From NCBI RefSeq assembly GCF_016775475.1, contig NZ_JAEUXJ010000001.1:620001-684000 (forward strand): DNA of 64,000 nt, read 5' to 3'. Positions 59,383 through 64,000 of this stretch are shown piece after piece. The notes under the pieces are model-generated. The model made no database searches, had not been told where the DNA came from, and saw nothing but the letters and a program-made list of their open reading frames with translations. Both the position numbers and the translations under genes were made by a program. Positions within the stretch are counted from its first letter, which is position 1. Each line of letters begins with the position of its first letter. This DNA is from Belnapia mucosa. Lineage in GTDB: Bacteria; Pseudomonadota; Alphaproteobacteria; Acetobacterales; Acetobacteraceae.

Positions 59383-60480
59383 ATGTCGAACGCGGCGGAA
59401 AGCCCCTTCCAGACGCTGCATGAATTCGTCAAGGAAGCGAAGGGAAGGCTGAGCCCCGGCAATTGGGACTACCTGGTCGGCGCGACCGAGACCGAGACGA
59501 CGATGATGCGCAACCGCGCCGCCATCGACAGCCTCGCCTTCCGCCCGCGCGTGCTCCGCGACGTCTCCAATATCGATTGCTCCGGCCGCTTCCTTGGCCG
59601 GAAGATCACCCTGCCGGTCATGCTGGCCCCTGTTGGTGGGCTCGAGAATTTCGATCCCGAGGGCGGCGCGCCGGCGGCCCGGGCGGCAGCGGAATATGGC
59701 GTGCCGATCATGGTCTCCTCCGTCTCCATGCCGGGGCTGGAGCCGATGGCGCAGGCCGGAAAGGGGCCCAAGGTCTTCCAGCTCTATGTCCGAGGCGACT
59801 GGGCCTGGATCGAGGAGATCACCCGGCGCGCCATCGATGCCGGCTACGACGCCTTCTGCCTCACGGTCGATACCGCCATCTATAGCCGGCGCGAACGCGA
59901 CATCGCCAAGCGCTTCATCAAGCCCTGGCGCGTGCGCGCCACCGGTCAGCATTTCCAGGCGGCGCTGAACTGGAATGACGTGAAGCGCTGGAAGGACCGT
60001 TTCCCCAACACGCCGCTGGCGCTGAAGGGCATCGCCACCGCCGATGATGCGGTGCTCGCGGTCGAGCATGGGGTGGAGGTCGTCTATGTCTCCAACCATG
60101 GCGGCCGCCAGCTCGACCATGGCCGCGGCTCCATCGCCGTGCTGCCGGAGGTGGTGAAGGCCGTTGAGGGCAAGGCCAAGGTCTGGGTCGATGGCGGCTT
60201 CGTGCGCGGCACGGATGTGGTGAAGGCGATTATCCTCGGCGCCGAGCTGGTCGGCATGGGGCGGATGTATTGCTATGCCCTCGCCGCGGCGGGCGAGGCC
60301 GGCGTCGCCCGCATGTTCCAGATCCTCGAGAGCGAGGTGCATGAGGTGCTCGGCCTGCTCGGCGTCACCCGCTTCGGGGAGCTGGATGGCAGCTACCTCC
60401 ACCCGGTCGCGCCGGTGGTGCAGCCGCATGTCCACAGCGCCTTCCCGCTGACCAATCTCAGCGATCCGGGGTATCGGTAA
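59383..60480 (+). CDS. FMN-dependent 2-hydroxyacid oxidase / dehydrogenase
   Basis: A 365-residue TIM-barrel flavoenzyme of the lactate/glycolate oxidase family. VMLAPVGGLENFDPEG is the FMN region, CLTVDTAIYSRRERD holds a conserved Asp, and VYVSNHGGRQLDHG carries the catalytic His and Arg. KVWVDGGFVRGTDVVKAIILGAELVGMGR binds the FMN phosphate. It oxidises 2-hydroxyacids to 2-oxoacids. It is the last gene of the operon, 3 bases after the lyase, and faces a hairpin. The reaction fits the product expected from a HisD-like alcohol-to-acid step. Confidence 0.92.
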   Translation: MSNAAESPFQTLHEFVKEAKGRLSPGNWDYLVGATETETTMMRNRAAIDSLAFRPRVLRDVSNIDCSGRFLGRKITLPVMLAPVGGLENFDPEGGAPAARAAAEYGVPIMVSSVSMPGLEPMAQAGKGPKVFQLYVRGDWAWIEEITRRAIDAGYDAFCLTVDTAIYSRRERDIAKRFIKPWRVRATGQHFQAALNWNDVKRWKDRFPNTPLALKGIATADDAVLAVEHGVEVVYVSNHGGRQLDHGRGSIAVLPEVVKAVEGKAKVWVDGGFVRGTDVVKAIILGAELVGMGRMYCYALAAAGEAGVARMFQILESEVHEVLGLLGVTRFGELDGSYLHPVAPVVQPHVHSAFPLTNLSDPGYR

Positions 60481-60481
60481 T

Positions 60482-60512
60482 CCCCACGACGTCGCTACGC
60501 GCCGTCGCGGGG
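60482..60512. terminator. Terminator between converging operons
   Basis: CCCCACGACG at 60482-60491 and CGTCGCGGGG at 60503-60512 pair with one mismatch in ten. It starts one base after the plus-strand oxidase stop and ends 14 bases before the stop of the converging gamma-glutamyltransferase gene. No U tract is present. Confidence 0.45.
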
Positions 60513-60525
60513 GCCCCTTGAAGGG

Positions 60526-62157
60526 TCAGACCCCTGCGGCGTAGCCGTCCCGCTGCGGATCGGCGCCGCCCTCGGCGGTGCCATCCCAGAGGGTGATGCC
60601 ATGGACGCCGGCGAAGGCGTAGCTCTGGTAGCTGCGCTTGGTCGGGTAGCCCATGGCCTGCAGGGCGCGCTCGGTGGCGCGCGGGATGCGGTTGGACAGG
60701 TCGATTGTCTCGCTGGTCGCCGAGAAGCGCGGCGCCATCACCGCCTCCTGCATGCCCATCCCCCAGTCGAGCAGGTTGAGCAGCACCTGCGCGACGGCGA
60801 CCGTGATCCAGGCCCCGCCCGGCGCGCCGAGCGTCGCCACCGGCTGCCCGCCTTCCAGCACGATGGTCGGCGTCATCGAGGAATAGCGCCGCTTGCCCGG
60901 CGCGATGGAACCCGGCCGGCCCGGCCGCGGGTCCATCCAGTTCATCGCCCCGTTCAGCATGAAGCCGCTGCCGGGCGGGATGAGGCCGGAAGGCACCGCG
61001 AGCGTATGCGTCATCGAAACCATCATGCCGTCGGCATCGACGCAGGAAACATGGGTGGTGTTCGGCGCATCGGTGGTGGCACGGCTGAGGCTCGCCCGCT
61101 CGCCGCGGCGGATGCGCGCAGCGGCCGCATCGGCATGCGCGTCGGAGAGGAGGCGCTCCACCGGCACGGGTTGGAAGGCCGGGTCGCCGACATGGGCTTC
61201 CTTGTCGATCCCGGCGATCTTCATCGCCTCCGCCACCACCTGGATATAGTCGGGCGTGTTGTGGCCGAGGGCAGTGAGGTCGAAGCGCTCCAGGATGCGG
61301 AGCATTTCCCCGACCACAACGCCGCCCGCCGGCGGCTCCGGCAGGGCGAGGGTGTAGCCGCGATAGGGCACCAGCAGCGGCGGCGCGATGGCGGGACGGA
61401 AGCCGGCCAGGTCCGCGGCGGTGATGAGGCCGCCGCGCGCCTCCATCGCCGCCACGATCTGCCGGGCGATGCTGCCGTGGTAGAATTCCTCGGCGCCGCC
61501 CGCGGCCAGCCGCCGCAGCGTGGCGGCGAGTTCCGGGTTGCGCACGGTCTCACCCAGCCGCTTCGGCGTGCCGTCCGGCCGCAGGTAGAGCCGCTTTCCG
61601 TCCTCGGTCGTGGCCAGCTTCTCCGGGTAGCTCATCCGGCCATAGGGACGCTCGTCCAGCGTCAGCATGGCATGGACATGCGGGCGGATGATCCAGCCCT
61701 CCTCGGCGAAGCCGATCGCCCCGTCGAACAGGCTGGCCCAGGGCTTCCGCCCCAGCCTTGCATGCGCATCGGCATAGACACGGACCGCGCCCGGCACCGT
61801 CACAGCCTGGGCGCCGCATTCATTGACATAGCCCTTCACGCGGTAGCCGAAGCCGTCCGGGCATTCGCCGAGGAAGTCCGCGGCCCACATCTCCGGCCGC
61901 GCCGCGCCCGGGCAGGTGCCGAGGCCGTTGATGACGAGATGCGTGCCGCTGGCGGGGTCGAGAATCTGCAAGGTGGCGATGCCGCCGATGCCGCACATCA
62001 GCGGATCGACCACACCCTGGGCGAGGGCGCAGGCCAGCGCCGCATCCAGTGCATTGCCGCCGGCGGCGAGCATGGTAGCGCCGGCCTCCACCGCCTCGGG
62101 CTGCGGCGCCACGATCATGGCGTGGGACTTCGGCAGGCGGCGGGGCGGGCGGGGCAT
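60526..62157 (-). CDS. Gamma-glutamyltransferase-like Ntn hydrolase
   Basis: A 543-residue proenzyme of the GGT family that cleaves itself. The new N-terminal Thr is in APNTTHVSCVDADG; VSMTHTLAVPSGLIPPGSGFMLN and GKRRYSSMTPTIVL are the conserved catalytic regions. PLMCGIGGIATLQILD and EAGATMLAAGGNALDAALA lie near the N-terminus. ATG 62157 has GGGAAGGA 7 bases upstream. Unlike typical GGT there is no signal peptide, so it should be cytoplasmic, which recalls relatives that act as oxamate amidohydrolase or amide acylases. It lies 22 bases after the VOC gene. Confidence 0.88.
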   Translation of the reverse strand: MPRPPRRLPKSHAMIVAPQPEAVEAGATMLAAGGNALDAALACALAQGVVDPLMCGIGGIATLQILDPASGTHLVINGLGTCPGAARPEMWAADFLGECPDGFGYRVKGYVNECGAQAVTVPGAVRVYADAHARLGRKPWASLFDGAIGFAEEGWIIRPHVHAMLTLDERPYGRMSYPEKLATTEDGKRLYLRPDGTPKRLGETVRNPELAATLRRLAAGGAEEFYHGSIARQIVAAMEARGGLITAADLAGFRPAIAPPLLVPYRGYTLALPEPPAGGVVVGEMLRILERFDLTALGHNTPDYIQVVAEAMKIAGIDKEAHVGDPAFQPVPVERLLSDAHADAAAARIRRGERASLSRATTDAPNTTHVSCVDADGMMVSMTHTLAVPSGLIPPGSGFMLNGAMNWMDPRPGRPGSIAPGKRRYSSMTPTIVLEGGQPVATLGAPGGAWITVAVAQVLLNLLDWGMGMQEAVMAPRFSATSETIDLSNRIPRATERALQAMGYPTKRSYQSYAFAGVHGITLWDGTAEGGADPQRDGYAAGV

Positions 62158-62179
62158 CGGCAATCCTTCCCTCATGATC

Positions 62180-63181
62180 CTATTCGGCGGCGCGCAGTCC
62201 ATCCCACCAGGCGCATTCGCCGGGCATGAGCTGGTGGTTGCCCGGCAGCACCTGCACCGGGGCCCTCTCGCCATCGGCCGCGGCCTTCAGCCGCAGCCGC
62301 CGCGCCTCGGCCCGCATCTCGGGCGAGCCCCAGCGCCGCTCATGGCCCCAGAGGCTGGGGCCGGAGGTCATCTCGACAGCCTGCCAACTCGCCGGGTCGA
62401 TGGCGCGGCCGCCCCAGCCATATTCGACCATGAAGCCGCCCGGCGTCGCGGCGTAGAAGCTGGTCATGAAGTCGTTGGTGTGGCGGCCGAGGCTGGTGGC
62501 GACCCGGCCTTCCTCCAGCATCGCCAAGTCATAGCCCTGGCCGACATCGTCAAGGCTGAACAGTTCCAGCATCAGGTGGTGCAGCCCGGCACGGCCGGTC
62601 TCGATCAGCGCCAGGGAATGGTGGCGCGGATTCACATGCAGGAAGGTGGCGTGGAAGGGGTTGGTGACGTAGTCGGAGACGCCGAAGCCCAACAGGTCGC
62701 GGTAGAAGGGCAGGGCATCCGCCATCCGCGGCACGGTCAGCACCGCATGCCCCATGCCGAGCGGCCCGGTGCGGAAGCCGCTGATGCAGCGGCCGGGGCG
62801 GAAGGGCTCGTCGCTGCGCTCGGCGCCATGGTGGATCTCCACCCGGTTGCCGAGCGGATCCTGGGTGACGACCAGCCCGGCGACGCGGCGCTGGGCCGCC
62901 AGCGCGGGATCACCCCAGGCCACCGCGACCCCGGCCGCATCCAGCCGCGCCGCCAGGGCCTGGAGTGCGGCGGCATCCGCCACCTCCCAGCCGAAGAACC
63001 GGGCGCCGTTGCCGCGGCCCGGGACCACCACCAGCCGCTGCCGGCGGTCATCCATGCGAAAGACCAAGCCGCCGGCGCCCCGCTCGGCGAGTTGCAGGCC
63101 GAGCAGCCGGGTGCCGAAGGCGACCCAATCCTCAGGCGCCGTGGCCTCGATCCCGACATAGCCCAGCGCCTGGATGGTCAT
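62180..63181 (-). CDS. VOC-family extradiol-dioxygenase-like enzyme
   Basis: A 333-residue two-domain vicinal oxygen chelate protein. The C-terminal domain has the metal ligands in LGMGHAVLTVP (His), GLHHLMLELFS (His) and GGFMVEYGWGG (Glu), the set seen in type-I extradiol dioxygenases such as 2,3-dihydroxybiphenyl dioxygenase. The N-terminal domain, LGYVGIEATAPEDWVAFGTRL, is the usual structural half. Such enzymes open catechol-type rings. It overlaps the following unknown gene by 4 bases and is followed by the GGT-like gene. No hydrolase of the ring-cleavage product is in the window. Confidence 0.88.
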   Translation of the reverse strand: MTIQALGYVGIEATAPEDWVAFGTRLLGLQLAERGAGGLVFRMDDRRQRLVVVPGRGNGARFFGWEVADAAALQALAARLDAAGVAVAWGDPALAAQRRVAGLVVTQDPLGNRVEIHHGAERSDEPFRPGRCISGFRTGPLGMGHAVLTVPRMADALPFYRDLLGFGVSDYVTNPFHATFLHVNPRHHSLALIETGRAGLHHLMLELFSLDDVGQGYDLAMLEEGRVATSLGRHTNDFMTSFYAATPGGFMVEYGWGGRAIDPASWQAVEMTSGPSLWGHERRWGSPEMRAEARRLRLKAAADGERAPVQVLPGNHQLMPGECAWWDGLRAAE

Positions 63182-63993
63182 GACGCGGCCGCCTCCCCAT
63201 CGGCCGGCATCTCCAGCAGCAGGTCCAGCTCCATCCCCGGCAGGATGGGGATGCCGTACCAGCCGATCTCAGTCGGGTGCCAGCCTTCTTCGCGGAAATG
63301 GTAGGCCCGATGCGTGGCGGTGTCGAAGGTGAAGCGCAGCCGGGCCGGGGGGCAGTAGCCGGTATCGGCGGTGAAGCGGAAGGCCCGGACCGCCTCCTCC
63401 TCCGCCGCCACCCGGGCCTGGGCCAGCCGGACGCGCAGGGTACGGAGCCGGCCCGGAACCTGTGGGTCGAGATAGAGGAAACCCTGCAGTGCCCCATCAC
63501 CGGCCGGACCGGCGCAGCGCAGGCGGAGGCGCGTGGCGCCCCCGTCCTCGGTGATGTCGAAGCCGAGGCGCAGCTTGGCACCGGTCTTCTCCATCATCAG
63601 GAAGGCGGCACCGGCCGGCGCACCGATGTCCTCGAGCGGCAGCTTCTGGCCGGTGGCCTCGATCACCTGATCGGGAAGGCTGCCGCTTCGGCTGGCGCCC
63701 TGGCCCCACCAGCGGGCCGTGAAGGGCCGCCAGGCCTCCCGCGCCCGGAGCGTCGCCGCCAGGCGTTCCAGCAGGCCGCGCTGGACCAGCATCCGGTCTT
63801 GGTCGCCGGCCGCGACGGCATCGGCGAGCTCGGCCAGCAGGGCGCGGCTCCAGGGCTGCACCACCGCCGCGGTCTCGATCGCCTGCGGACTGCGCTCGAA
63901 CCATTTGAAGGCACAGATATGCGGCGGGAAATGCTGCGCCATGGTCAGGATGTCGGCGAAATCGACATTGCTGCTGCGCGACTGGGACGGCAC
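63178..63993 (-). CDS. Unrecognised protein translationally coupled to the VOC enzyme (possibly partial)
   Basis: The frame codes for at least 271 residues and is open to the window edge; GTG 63993 is the earliest start seen, and ATG 63942 (beginning AQHFPPHICAFKW) is a likely true one. No family was recognised. The N-terminal half is helical with Trp-rich segments (FKWFERSP and ARWWGQG); the C-terminal half is beta rich (AKLRLGFDITEDGG, ATRLRLRCAG, RLRFTFDTATHRAY) and ends with a loop IGWYGIPILPGMELD. It has no signal peptide. The 4-base overlap with the extradiol-type gene points to a role with that enzyme, perhaps as a subunit or an accessory protein. Confidence 0.6.
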   Translation of the reverse strand: MPSQSRSSNVDFADILTMAQHFPPHICAFKWFERSPQAIETAAVVQPWSRALLAELADAVAAGDQDRMLVQRGLLERLAATLRAREAWRPFTARWWGQGASRSGSLPDQVIEATGQKLPLEDIGAPAGAAFLMMEKTGAKLRLGFDITEDGGATRLRLRCAGPAGDGALQGFLYLDPQVPGRLRTLRVRLAQARVAAEEEAVRAFRFTADTGYCPPARLRFTFDTATHRAYHFREEGWHPTEIGWYGIPILPGMELDLLLEMPADGEAAAS

Positions 63994-64000
63994 CTGGCGG

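Overview
The window is about 64 kb of very GC-rich, densely packed chromosome. Gene content points to an alphaproteobacterium, most likely the Acetobacteraceae (Roseomonas-like). The reasons are the neighbours DUF1285 / CoA pyrophosphatase / DUF6111 / CCA-adding enzyme, an sdhCDAB operon, several orphan Bug/TctC-type binding proteins, and DUF4159 and DUF58 proteins beside a MoxR ATPase. The lineage call is inference; no rRNA or tRNA gene was seen to anchor it.

Layout. 1-2.6 kb: tail of a flavin-oxidase-like gene, a class-III aminotransferase, an ankyrin protein and a lipoprotein. 2.6-9.4 kb: a tightly overlapping minus-strand MoxR / DUF58 / BatA-DUF4159 / VWA-like operon. 9.5-14.3 kb: DUF1285, Nudix, DUF6111, CCA enzyme, ABC exporter, SMR transporter. 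14.4-18.2 kb: a tiny membrane ORF diverging from sdhCDAB, which has a recognisable sigma-70-type promoter. 18.2-21.3 kb: three orphan Bug proteins. 21.3-25.5 kb: superoxide dismutase, NDUFAF6-like protein, cupin, SGNH hydrolase, ferredoxin.

25.5-37.2 kb is a catabolic neighbourhood: SDR, cyclase-family hydrolase, RidA, Bug protein, MarR regulator, M20 amidohydrolase, and a minus-strand run of a NitT/TauT-type ABC importer, alpha/beta hydrolase, allophanate hydrolase and AtzH/HpxZ-like protein. Together these look able to import and strip nitrogen from a ureide-like compound. Between the converging M20 and AtzH-like genes sits a 1.3-kb IS5-type element. It has imperfect inverted ends, a TAA (or CTAA) target duplication, a decayed transposase and, inside its ends, an intact SnoaL-like passenger gene.

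37.3-42.7 kb: 2-hydroxyacid dehydrogenase, thioesterase, a leaderless NMT1/ThiY-like binding protein, minCDE and an FkbM methyltransferase. 42.8-45.2 kb: serine hydrolase, a small Gly/Pro/Tyr-rich secreted protein, GAF and DoxX proteins. 45.3-50.1 kb: the PrkA kinase / DUF444 / SpoVR stress module, preceded by a 410-bp gene-free stretch. 50.5-54.0 kb: two SDRs, a PTP-type phosphatase and a TRAP binding protein. 54.0-60.5 kb: a six-gene plus-strand catabolic operon (SDR, HisD-like dehydrogenase, amidohydrolase, Gfo/Idh/MocA, ICL/PEP-mutase lyase, FMN 2-hydroxyacid oxidase), facing a gamma-glutamyltransferase-like enzyme, an extradiol-type VOC enzyme and an unrecognised protein that runs to the window edge.

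The most unusual items are the passenger-carrying IS5-type element, the AtzH/AtzF/ABC cluster, the six-gene dehydrogenase-lyase operon of unknown substrate, the DUF58 frame that seems to start at a CTG overlapping the previous stop codon, and the 43-codon membrane ORF framed by perfect inverted repeats.
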